Origin: Vigna angularis
Lineage: Eukaryota > Streptophyta > Magnoliopsida > Fabales > Fabaceae
NCBI RefSeq assembly: GCF_016808095.1
Contig: NC_068974.1
Location: 4,402,001-4,466,000, forward strand
DNA length: 64,000 nucleotides
Reading direction: 5' to 3'
Shown: one piece after another, positions 39,201 to 51,800 of the stretch
How the letters are laid out: every line of letters starts with the position of its first letter
Numbering within the stretch: the stretch's first letter is position 1
Translations under genes and position numbers: made by a program
Notes under the pieces: generated by a model
The model's database searches: none
What the model was told of the DNA's origin: nothing
What the model saw: the letters and a program-made list of their open reading frames with translations, nothing else

Positions 39201-42200
39201 ATAAAGCTGGGTTCAGGTCCTAATGTTGGCTGTGTTCACACGATTCTGATGATTGGTGTAGTCATTATGTTATCTGTTGCAAAATGTGCAGAAACCTCAA
39301 GGTCTACTCTCTTTGTTGGATGAAGAGTCAAATTTACCAAACGCTTCTGATTTGACATTTGCCAACAAACTTAAGCATCACTTGCACCCTAATCCTTGCT
39401 TCAAAGGGGAAAGAGGCAGAGCTTTCCGCATTCGTCACTATGCAGGAGAGGTTAGTTTTCTCACTATCTAGGGAGCCACATGAGTTAGTTTGGACAAAAT
39501 CTTCTTTTTTTAATTTTATACAGGACTAAGTACTTCAATTTACTTGTTTAGGTTTTGCATACTTTTCCACAAGATTACATGTATAAGGCTATAGTATAAC
39601 ATATGGGCAGTAGAAATCACAGTTTTAAGCTCTTGTATATCCAGAGTATAATTTTGTCCACCATGCTATTTGCATATGGTCTTAGTCCTCAGTCTCTGAA
39701 TATGATTCTTTAATTGGTTTCTAAACACGGTATTTTGCTCTTTTCCAAATTCCTACTTTATTTTAGGAGTGTTTGATTCGTTTTCCTCCAATATATAAGA
39801 CGTTTTAAATATTGGGTCCATTATTTCACTTGCTAGAAACAGTTTGGTACACATGTCATTCAGATGCTCAGCATGCAATTATTCATCCAACATTTGTTTT
39901 AAATCTGGAGCTCGTATTGTTAAGTATCTATGAGTAAATTCTTTCTATTGCATGTATCATGGAAATCATTTTCGTTGGATGTACAGTACTAACGTCCGGG
40001 TCTCTATCAGGTTCTGTATGATACAAATGACTTTTTAGAAAAGAACAGAGACACGATGTCTTCTGACTGCATTCAGTTCCTGTCATCATGTAATTCTGAA
40101 CTGCTGCAGTTGTTCTCCAAAATGTTTAACCAGTCCCAAAAGCAGAGTGTTGCAACCAAGTTCAAGGTAATTTTGTAGCATTTCTTGAGCTTAATTAAGA
40201 TTTCAAATGAAATGACTAAGGCTTTGTTAAAGAAGATATATAAACATGAGAATGTAAACCTACTCTCCTGAAAATCAAGTTATTGAGTAACAAAGTACAG
40301 AAAGTATACTGAGAAATAATTGAGGGCAATAAATCTAACTAGTTTCATTGTTTTAGGTTCAATTGTTCAAGTTGATTCATCAGTTGGAGAGCACCATGCC
40401 TCACTTTATTCGCTGCATAGCACCAAACACTAAACAGCTTCCTGACATTTATGATGAAGGAGTTGTCCTACGTCAGCTCAGGTGTTATGGAGTTCCAGAA
40501 ATCCTTAGACTTTCAAGGGCTGGATATCCTACTCGAATGACCCATCAAGAGTTTTCCAGAAGGTAGTTGAAAAACTTCCCATGGTTCTTCGATAAACTTG
40601 AATGATAGGTTGATTTTTGTTCCTTGATGTATCTAGGTATGTGTTTATGCTTTCTGAAGCCAACGTATCCCATGATCCATTGAGCATCTCAGTTGCTGTT
40701 TTGCAAAAATTTAATATCCCTTCTGAAATGTACCATGTTGGCTACACCAAATTGTATCTTCGAGCAGGGCAGGTATGCCTAAGGTCTTAAGTTTTATTTC
40801 ACGGCTTTGGAAGTCATTGTTTCTACTTTTTGTTTTCTTTCACTGCATATATTGGTTAAGTTTGTAGCTAGCTTTCCATAGTTTCACATTGAAAACAATT
40901 TTTGCTTAATTGCACTTTGAAGAGCCGTATGCCACTTAAAGTTTATCAACAACTGGATCAACCACTACTTAGTTTTGAACCATGAATCGTTTCCTTAACA
41001 GAATTTTACATTACATTGATGATTTGGTTGAGTTCATTTGCATTCATACTGTGGTTTCTCTGATTTAGTTATCCTTGTGCTCTGATTGCTTTTATAGATT
41101 GATGCACTGGAGAATATGAGAAAGCAGATTTTACAGGGAATAATTGGGATTCAAAAATGTTTCCGTGGTCATCAAGCTCGTGGTTGTTTCTGTGAACTTA
41201 AGAATGGAGTGACAACACTACAATCATGTACTGCCAGTATCTTTATTATTTTTCATTGGGAGCAAAACTATATAAGATTATATGCACATTTTTTATTTCA
41301 TTTTATGAAGATTTGAGTAGTAAATGATTTTTGTAATGATGAAAAAAAACGTCAGTGCAGATTGGCTTGTATATAGTTCTAAAAACTATTGATGCCCATT
41401 CAATTAATAACTTTAGATGCCTAAACTGATGACTCAAATCATAGAATTGTCAATGGTGATTATTCATAACCTTGGTTCTAGTTTGTTTCTAAATTGTTAA
41501 TTTGGTTGCATTGCAGTTATTCGTGGAGAAAATTCAAGAAGGAAATATGGTGCCATGTCGAAGTCTTCAATAACAATTTATTCTAGAAAACTGGAGGAGA
41601 TCCATGCAATCATACGCTTACAATCTGGTTAGTATGATTCTGTTTACTGCAATGCTTACCATTATTATTGGATATGAACCTGATTTGCATTATCTGTTTT
41701 CTTTTTCTTGAAGTAATTCGTGGTTGGCGGGTTAGAAAGGATGCTAGTCATGTAAATAGGTTAAAGAAATATCCTGAAAATGCTAAACCTAGGCGGAAGT
41801 CCTTTATGAAGATAATACCAGAAGTACAGGTAATTTACATTGCACTTATCGTTAGTCTTGTTTTCCCGTGTCTTAAGTTAGATATCTCCATCTATTTGGT
41901 TATTTTCCAGGTTTTTTATTACGTTAAAATGAAAGTTTTCCAATTCTTATTTATTCTATCAGACTAGAACCTGTGACAATTTGAGTTCCAGGGTGTGAGG
42001 GAAATTGAGCCTACCATATATTAACAATGTTTGTTTAGCACATAATTCTTAGATGTTGCGAGAGAGATTGTAATCGGTTGGAGTTTAAGATGAGACTCAC
42101 TTTTTAAAGAACCAACATGGAGTTGATGTACCCTTTTAGAGGCTTAATGCAAAAATATTGGAGGAAATTAAAATATCCAATGATGGTCGCCATTTACTTG

Positions 42201-42826
42201 GAAAAGACCTCGTGGGAGGCATTGGAGGATAAGGTGGTTGTTGCTTAAATTGAGGCCATGCCATCATGGATATGTTCGATGAGGTTAAAGCCAAGAGTTG
42301 TTTGGAGTATCGGAAAGGGGAAGTTGTTTGATACAGTTAGCATATTGATTAGTCAGACCTGGAAAATACAAAATATTTTATTGATTTCAATCACACCAAT
42401 TACATTCTCATAATCACTATTTGTAATGACTAAAACCTTTAAAAAAAGGAAATAAAAAGTATGCTGAAATAAATTGGAAGATTCTGAAGATATTTTTCTT
42501 AATTACTAGAGATATTGAAAATATTTTTTATCCTAATAATTTACTATACACAACATGTTATAAAAGAGGGAAGTAACCTAATACCGAACGATAAGGAAGG
42601 GCGAAGTGAGGCCGAATGGTTCATGAGAGGAGAAGTCGAACTGTAAGGATAGGGAAGTGAGGCCGAACAGAGAGACAGGGGGAAGTATAGACCGAACGGT
42701 ATTCAGAAGGGAGGAGGGAAGTAGAGGCCGAGTGGTATAAATAAACGAATACCGAACGGTAGATGGAAGGGAGGATGGGATCAAGGAACGGTAGATGGAA
42801 GGGAGGATGGGATCAAGGGCCGAATG

Positions 42827-42867
<41 letters not shown>

Positions 42868-45800
42868 TATCGAACGGTATTTAGTAGAAGCAGATTGGGT
42901 TAGCAGAAAGGATAGGGCGCGGGAAGGCGACACTATAAATAGTCTTCCTGTACCTCTATTCAATGAGGTTATTTCATTTTGAGTATAGACTGGGCATATT
43001 TGCCGGTGGAGGAAGATAGGCTTCCTTGGGGGAGATTACACTTGTAATTTTCTATACTTTACAGAATCAATAATACATACATACATACTTTCATTTATGT
43101 TGTTCTAGTGTTTGAGTGAGAAGAGAGCATAGATTTAGGTTACTCGCCTAAAGTAACCTAACACAACATTTCCCCTCAAGTTGGTAATTGAATATCAATC
43201 ATTTCCAATTTACCAAGATATTGGAGTTTTCCCTGAGGAAGCCCTTTAGAGAAAATGTCTGCAATCTAAAATCCTGTACAGACATTAGTTGTAACCACTA
43301 GGCTTCTGTCAAGATAGTTTTTATGAAGTCCCTGTCCATTTCAATATGTTTGGTCCTATAGTGTTGGATTGAATTATGGGCAATGTTCATGGTTGACTTG
43401 TTATCACAGTACAATTGCATAGGGATGTTAACCTTAATTTTAAAGTCATCAAGTATGATCTTCATCCAGAATCCTTCACACACACCTTGAGCAAGAGCTT
43501 GAAATTCACCTTCAACACTAGAAAAGTTAAGATTAATTCAAGACCACTAGAGTTCCTATAAAATAAAACCATAGAAAATTGGGAGTGATGAAGGTAGTTC
43601 TACTGTGAATAAGGGCTCAATAGCAAAGACTTATGGGGAAACTCATTTAATTAGCCCACACCAGACCTAATATAGTTTATGCTATGAGTGTAGTTAGTGA
43701 GGTCATGCATAATCCAAGGGAGAAACATTTATATGTTTTGAACAAAATCCTTCAATATTTGAAGATAAGTCTAGAAAGGGGATTATTGTTCTAAAGGAAT
43801 GAAAAATTAAAAATGGAGAACTATACCCATGCAGATTATGCAACGTTTGTTGTTATAGAATTGTATGTTCTGAATGTATTGTGTGTCTTATCCAGACCAC
43901 ACAGTATGTAATTATACTACTTTATAGAATCAATTATAACAAAACCACTTAATAATTAGGAATCAATCATCCTAATTTCCTACATTATGTAACAGTTAAT
44001 TTCCTACAAATCTGTAACAATTGATTACATTCAAACACTTCTCCCTAAGTTGGAGCATATATGTCATATGCACCAAACTTGTTACAAATGTACTCAATCC
44101 GAGGGCTTTTAAGGGATTTGGTAAATATGTCAGCCAACTAATTGCTAGAGTTGACAAAATTAGTAATGATTTGTCCATAGAGCACCTTTTCTGTAATAAA
44201 GTGACAATCAATTTCAATGTGTTTGGTTCTTTCATGGAAGACCGGGTTTGATGCAATGTGAAGTGAAGCTTGATTGTCATAAATAAGCTTTGTTTCATGG
44301 ATGTCCCTTATTTTTAGCGGTAGTAGTAGTTGCCTAAGCCACGTAAGCTTACAAGTGGCCATTGCCATAGCACAATATCATGCTTTTGCACTAGATTTGG
44401 GAACTATATTTTGCTTCTTACTTCTCCATGAGATAAGGTTTCCTCTGATAAGAACACAATACCCAAAAGTGGGTTTTCTATCTGATGGTGATTTTGTCCA
44501 ATCCGCATTAGAGTAACAAGTGATCAAAAGTACTCTATTTGTCTTCATACAATAATCCTTATCTTGGAGCATTTTTTATATATCGAAGAATATGTGTCAC
44601 AACATCCTAATGTCCATCACAAGGAGCATATAGAAATTGGCTTACCACACTAATTGCGAAAGTGATGTTGGGTCTGGTGATGGTGAGATAGTTGAGTCTG
44701 CCTACCTGGCTCTTTCAATGGCTCTGTCTGACCTGGAAGAAGCTTGATATTGGGATCCATAGTAATATAACAAGCATGACAGTCAAGCATAGTAGTTTCA
44801 ATAAGAAATTCTAGGGCATACTTACAATGATTAATGACAATTCCAAGGGCAGATTGAGCAACTTCAAATCCTAAGAGATATTTTAGAGGGCCCAAATCTT
44901 TATTATGAAATTGCTATGAAAGTTGCTCATTGAGTTGTGAATTCCAATCTCATCATCACCCATGATGACAATGTCATCAACATAAACAACAAGGTAAATG
45001 CATTTGCCAGGTGAGGAACCTGATTATTAAGGACGGAGGAAGGCATGCGGTTGATCAAATAACATGCTATCAGAATGGCATCTCCCCAGAATCGTAGAGG
45101 AATATTGTGGTGAAGAAGAAGGGTACTTGTAGTTTCAACCAAGTGTTGATTCTTTCTTTTGGTGTCACAATTATGTTGTGGTGTGAGAGCAAGATGTTTC
45201 ACGGAGGATACCCTGTGAACTTAGAAAAGACTAAAATTGGGAAAACATATATTCACGAGCATTGTCAGTGCGTCAAATTTTAATAGAGGTGCCAAATTGA
45301 TTTTGAATTTTAGTCAAGAAACCTTGGAATATAGAAAAAACATCAGAACAGTTTTTTATCGAGAATAATCAAATACACCCAGAGAAATCGTCAATGAAAG
45401 TAAAAAATTAATAAAAACCCAAAGTAGAATAGAGACGATTAAGATCGCAATTATCAGAGTGAATTAAAGCAAAAGGTGACGAAACACTTTTGTTAAATCG
45501 AGTACCATAGGTATGACAAGTGTGCTTTTCTAACTCACATTGAAAAGACGAATTGTGAGAAAGACTGGAAAACATGAGATGCATTTTGGTAGGACTAAGA
45601 TTACCTAAGGGTTGATGCTAAAGAGCTTGAGATGCAATGGAGATTACAAGCAACCGATTGTGACATATAGTAGAATCCTCGAGACTCATGTCTTGCTCCA
45701 ATCGTCTGTTCGATAGGCCGATCCTGAACAAGAACAAAATTATTAGCAAAAAGAACAAAGTAATTTTGGGTGCGAGTGAGCTTGCTTATGGAGATTAAAT

Positions 45801-48800
45801 TAAAAAGATACTTGGGAAATATTAGCTGTCTTGTGTTGTTGTCATGCCTTTGTGCGACATTTTGCCTCAGTACGGCCATATCCTTGACAAAAGTTGCAAC
45901 AAGGACGTTGACCATGATATGCACCACGATTTCCATTTCGTCCACCCCGGTAGGAAGATTAGGAATAAAAAGCAGAGGAATCAGTTAGAGGTACATGAGA
46001 ATGACCAAACATGAGAAGTGAAGTCATTGTTCACAAACGATGTCAAAAGATGGAACAACCGTGCCAGATAAGATTTGATTGTGGACAAAGTCTAACTCAG
46101 GAGGAAGTCCAATAAGTGCAAGAACCATAAAAAACTTGCCACATTGTTCAACATGTTTGTCTACATCATTAGTGACTCAATCAACAATTAAGCGATCGAG
46201 TTTCCCAAGATATGTCTTTATATCATGATTTTCCAGCTTCACATTGATAAGGTTGGAGACAACATTGTAAAGGTGATGAACATTGTTGGAGTATACTATT
46301 TTGGCTTTGTTCTACACATCATAATAGGTAGTAAAAGTATGGTATTGAGGCTACAATTTGACATCAATGGAGAACTAGGGAACACTACACAAGGAGGCGT
46401 CGATTTGCATTAATTGGGCTTGATCATTGCGGGGAATGTCTTTGGCTTGTTTGGTCAAGTGGTCGGCATAGCCTTGCCTTGAAACCATAGCTGGAGAGCA
46501 GCAACCCAAGAGCTAGAGTTTCTCGTCCTGGTAAGTTTTTCACATGGAATCAGCAGAACAATGGTAAAAGTAATTGCAGATGGGGTACTTGAATGTGAGC
46601 TTGCAAAAGCCATGGAAAAAGTACCTAAAATGGGCTAAAAAGGGGTGCTTGGGTGTGAGGAAGTAGGCAAAGGGTGTGTCGGCAAATGGGTCATGCTGGA
46701 ACAGTGTGAAAAACGCAAGGGGAGACAGACACATACATGCTAGGAAGAGGCCACGCGTGCGAATGAAGCGCAGTGGTCGTCGAAGGAAGACGGTCTTGAT
46801 TGCTATGGTTACCAGAGGAAAAGGGTGCTATGTGACAGTGAAAAGAGGCACACAATTGTCGCGAGTATTGTTCACCAAAAAAAAAGATCCTAGATCGAAA
46901 CCCTAAACAACTAATACTATATAGAGTTGTATATGTTCTGAATGTATTGTGAGTCTAATCCAGACCACAAGTATGAAATTATACTATTTTATAAAATCAA
47001 TTATAATAAAAATATCTAATAAGTCGAACTCAATCCTACAAAACCAGCTTATAAAGTGAAGTTTGTTCCCACTTATATATTATGAAATCGCATTATCTCT
47101 AGTCGATGTGGAACTTCCAACACACATCCCTCACGCTGAGGTATATACATCTCGTGCATGAGACTAAATATTAATGGGTGGTCCGATAGCATCCAAATAG
47201 CAGATGGAATGATATGCCGAACAAACACAAATTTTGCTAGATATGCTCTAACTCATGACTATCATGTTATGAAGTGTATATGTTTTGAATGTATTGTGTT
47301 TCTAATGCAAACCACACAATATGTAATTATACCATATTACATAATCAATTATAATAAAGACACTTAATAATTAGGAATCAATCATCTTAATTTTCTAGAT
47401 TATGTAATAGTTAATTTCCTACAAATCTGTAACAGCTGATTACATTCTAACAGTTGTTACAGATAAGGATCCACTTCAAGATATTTCACGTTCTTGGGTG
47501 GAAATTTGGCGACTTGAAGAAGTAAAAAACAAAATTTTGTTGCAAGGTCTAGTGCAAAGACTGAATTTGGAGCTATGGTACATGGGGTGTGTGAACTGTT
47601 ATGATTAAAAATTATTTTGAGGGATCTTAAAGTGACATGTGAAGAATCTATGACTCTTTATTGTGATAACCCATAAACTATTAGCATTGATCGCAATCCA
47701 GTTCAACATAATGGAACTAAACATATATAGATAATTGACACTCTATTAAAGAAAAACTTGATAGACGCCTTATCATCACTTTTTATGTCTGTTAGGTTCC
47801 TTTGTTCAGGAAACCAAACAAAACACTCTCTTCTCACAATAACACTTAACAACAGAAGATGAAAGTATGTGTATGTATATTATTGAATCTGTAATGTATA
47901 TAAAGAGAAATACAACTATACGTCCCAAGGAAGCCTCCCTTCCTCCACCGGAAAATATCCAGTCTATACCCACAAGGAAAATATCTGATATTCCTCTCCA
48001 CCTATTTTGTTATTATTTATTGTCAAAACCGTGATTGGAGTGGTATTAATTGGCATAGTGTATTTTAGGAAGTCTTTTATTTAAATGTGCTGTATTTCTG
48101 TAACTGCTGGGTGCTGCCGTTAATAGGCTATTTATGTTTGATTGATCCCGTAATGTTAGGGATTTGTCCAGTAGAATTAGCAGCCCATATTTCCTAAAAT
48201 ATGCTGCTGACTTATGTATACAAATAGAGGTTAACAACCTCATAAGAAATAATAAGAAAGAATTCTATCCTAAATTTGAGATGGTATCAGAGCTCCCGAT
48301 TCTTGGGAGTCTCTGACCGTGTTATTTATTCTAAATCGCAGCCTTTATTGCTGACCTAAAACTGCACCAGCCTTTATTGTTGTGCCATCGTCAAGCCTTC
48401 ATTGCTTATCGTGAGTGCACCTAGTCATGGCTGAAGTGGTGAACCTGGAAACTGGGGACAAAATCCATACGGCTGGAGAACTGCAAAATATCCATTCCGC
48501 TTATAGGTTAGATGGAAAAAACTACCTCAAATGGTCTCAAATTATTAGGACCATACTGAAAGGGAAAGGGAAGATCAGTCACCTGACTGGTAATGCACCA
48601 GATGAGATGGATCCCAAATTCAAGTCATGGGATGAAGAAGACTCCATGATCATGGCGTGGCTGTGGAATTCAATGTTTCCAGAAATCAGTGATACCTGCA
48701 TGTTTCTAAAATCAGCAAGGGAAATCTGGGAGGCAGTAGAACAAACTTACTCTAAGGCCAAGGATGCTGCTCAAATTTATGATGTAAAGGTGAAAACCGT

Positions 48801-51800
48801 GGCTGCCAAACAGGGAGGTAAATCTTTAACGGAATATGCCAATCAACTTAAGTCCCTATGGATGGAATTGGATCACTATCGGGTTATAAAAGCAAAGTGT
48901 TCAGAAGACTCAGCAATTCTAAAAGAGTTTATTGAACAAGATAGGGTCTATGATTTTTTGGTGGGTTTAAATCCTGAATATGACTAGGTCCGAATTCAAA
49001 TCTTGGGAAAGGAGAAAGTCCCAGGGCTAAATGAAGTGGTAGCCATTATTCGGAGTGAAGAAAGCAGAAGAGGGCTGATGCTGGAAACCTCAACCACCGA
49101 AAGCTCTGCAATGATAGCTGAAGGAGGAACAAGTATGGTTGCCAACCAGAAGAAAAACTGGGGTCCTAGTATGGAGAAGAGACATGAGGAGATTTGGTGT
49201 ACCCATTGTAACAAACCACGCCACACCAAGGAAAAGTGCTGGAAATTACATGGAAAGCCCCCAAGCCGAGAATGGGGGCTGAAAGATGGGAAAACCTCAG
49301 GCAGAGAATGGGGATGGAAGGGAGGCCCACAGAAAAAAGGAGGAGGGCAAGCATATATTGCTAATGGACAAGGTGCAGAATCTGTCCAGTTGAATCATGA
49401 AGAGATAGAACGGGTGAGATCCATCCTCAGTAAATTGGAGAAGCCTACAGGTACGTGCTCCTTGACATATTCTGGTAAGGTTCCATTACAGTTTGGACTT
49501 AATGTTTCAGATACACCATTTACACATTACTGGATATTAGACTCTGGAGCCACTGACCATATGACCCCACTACCTAAATACTTCTCCACATATTCCCCAT
49601 GTCCTAGTAACAAGAAAATTTCCACAGCAGATGGAACCCTCATAACTGCAGCCGGACAAGGAGAAGTCCAAATAAGCCCATCCATAACCTTAAAAAATGT
49701 CCTTCATGTCCCTAAATTATCCACCAACCTAATTTCTATACAAAAACTCACTAAAGATCTTGCATGTAATGTTGTTTTTTATAGCAACACTTGTATATTG
49801 CAGGACAAGAACTCGGGGAGGACGATTGGACATGCTAGAGAATGGAATGGCCTATACTACATGGAGGATCCTAATTTGCCTACCAAGAGTCTCATTTCTA
49901 AATCCACCATGACCAATAAAGAGAAGGTTCAACTTTATCATTGCCGGTTAGGACATCCGTCATTTCGAGTTGTGAAAGTACTCTTTCCTTCCTTGTTTAA
50001 AAATTTAAGTGTGGAGAGTCTTCATTGTGAGGTGTGTGAGTTAGCAAAACATAAACGTGTACCGTTTCCCATGAGCAATAAGATGAGTCTTTTCCCATTT
50101 TCTCTTGTTCATACTGATGTATGGGGTCCTGCTTATGTTCCTAATATTTCCGGTGCTAAATGGTTTTTAACATTCATTGATGATTGTACCCGGGTGACTT
50201 GGGTTTTTTTATTGAAACAAAAATCTGAAGTTAGCTCTGTGTTTGTCCAGTTTGTCTCTATGATTAAAAATCAATTTGGGGTCAGTATCAAAAGAATGAG
50301 GTCTGATAATGCCAAGGACTACTTTAATCTTGTACTAAACTCTTTTTGCCAAAAGGAAGGGATAATCCATGAGTCCTCATGTGTGAACACACCTCAACAG
50401 AATGGGATTGCAGAAAGGAAAAATGGTCACCTTTTAGATCAAACTAGAGCTTTACTTTTTCAAAATCATGTTCCTAAAAGATTTTGGGGGGAAGCCCTTC
50501 TTACCGCCACTTATCTAATCAATAGACTACCTACTAGGGTTTTAAACTCAAAAAGTCCCATGGAAGTTCTATCCTCATTCTACCCACACCTTGACCCTAC
50601 AAATAAACTCCAACCTAGAATATTTGGGTGTGTATCCTTTGTACATGTTCATAGTAATGAAAGGGGGAAATTGGATCCTAGAGCTATCAAATGTGTTTTC
50701 TTAGGATACTCTACCACTCAAAAAGGGTACAAATGTTTTCAACCCGGTTCAAAACGATTCTATGTGTCCAGAGATGTCACCTTTAATGAACAAGAGAGCT
50801 ATTTCAAACAGCCTCATCTTCAGGGGGAGAATGTTAGAGAGGAAGATGAGACTCTCATGTTCCCAAACATGATGTTTGGGCCTGAAACTGGGACAAATGG
50901 CAGCATTGTTGCTGAACCTGTGAGATCTGCACCTGATGGTGGTGGTGGCAAATTTGGAAAGGTATACTCAAGGAGAGAAAAGGCCATTCTGGAATCTAGC
51001 AATGTCCAAGAATCCAACCCACCATCACTACATGAGGTAACACCTTCAAATCCTATAAATTTTGATAATCCTATAAATTTTGATAATTCTAATGAGTTTG
51101 TGTCTGAAAATCTAGAAGCACAGGTGGACCAAACCCTTGATCTACCCATTGCCCTTAGAAAGGGAACTAGAACTTGCACCCAACAGCCACTTTACCCACT
51201 ATCAAATTTCGTATCCTTTGAAAAATTCTCACCTACCCATAAAACCTTTCTCACTAACCTCAACTCCACACACACACCTTCCTCTGTATCTGAAGCATTG
51301 TCTGACAGGAAATGGAAAAATGCCATGGATGTGGAAATGGAGGCGTTAAACAAGAATAGGACCTGGGAACTTGTCACCCTACCTCCTGGAAAAAAACCAG
51401 TGGGATGTAAGTGGGTATATGCAATAAAGTATAGGGCTGATGGGACAATTGAACGGTACAAGGCAAGGTTGGTGGCCAAAGGCTTCACTCAAACCTATGG
51501 AGTTGATTACTTGGAGACATTTGCCCCGGTTGCTAAGATGAACACGGTCAGAGTATTATTATCACTAGCAGCAAATAATGACTGGGATCTGCAACAGTTT
51601 GATGTGAAGAATGCATTTTTACATGGAGACCTTGAAGAAGAAATATACATGGAGTTGCCCCCTGGTTACAAGGAACAGGTTGCTGCTGGAACTGTTTGCA
51701 AATTAAGAAAGGCTCTATATGGGCTGAAACAATCTCCAAGAGCATGGTTTGGAAGATTTACCAAAGTAATGACAGGTCTAGGCTACAAACAGAGCCAAGG

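Larger units (their letters stand above)
42556..43163 (+). mobile_element. Solo LTR E, same family as element C
   Basis: Starts TGTTATAAAAG and ends CCTAACA, with a perfect 5-bp target duplication CAACA (42551-42555 and 43164-43168). Its 3' half (TATAGAC..GGGCAT, GGAGGAAG, GGCTTCCTTGGG, AATCAATAATA, ATACTTTCAT, GAGAAGAGAG) matches the LTR of element C read on the minus strand. A TATAAATAG box lies near 42930. The 5' half is expanded by a purine-rich region with repeated CCGAACGGT motifs, a perfect 32-bp tandem repeat (42754-42817) and a TA microsatellite (42828-42864). Confidence 0.85.
42329..43535 (-). mobile_element. Copia remnant F: 3' LTR plus RNase H end (minus strand)
   Basis: Minus-strand translation of 43298-43483 gives the C-terminal RNase H region of copia pol ([24 protein letters not shown]). 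It is followed by the polypurine tract CAACTTGAGGGGAAA (about 43169-43183) and an LTR starting TGTTGTGTATAG. That LTR is split by the solo LTR at 42556-43163 and resumes at 42555, reaching about 42329. No 5' half is present. Confidence 0.7.
43851..47452 (-). mobile_element. Copia element B (minus strand), internally deleted
   Basis: LTRs 43851-44036 and 47265-47452 (about 186-188 bp, TG...CA, several differences) flank a decayed internal region. On the minus strand this has GAG-pre-integrase (45601-45945), integrase C-terminal part (about 45010-45200), YVDD of reverse transcriptase (about 44985), the RT end (44650-44895) and RNase H (44100-44570). Integrase runs directly into the YVDD region, so the first half of RT is deleted. 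Flanks TTTGT and GTTGT are a one-mismatch target duplication. An extra LTR-like fragment (46918-47014) and a foreign ~250-bp segment (47015-47264) lie by the 5' LTR. Confidence 0.8.

Noticed and set aside
42929..43168. LTR at 42.5-43.2 kb as the LTR of the minus-strand copia next to it
   Set aside because: Its TATA box, polyadenylation region and CAACA target duplication show that it is a plus-strand solo LTR of the element C family inserted into that copia's LTR.
46018..46906. Plus-strand ORFs in copia B (62-76 codons) as genes
   Set aside because: They lie in the decayed gag/leader region of a minus-strand copia and show no domain.
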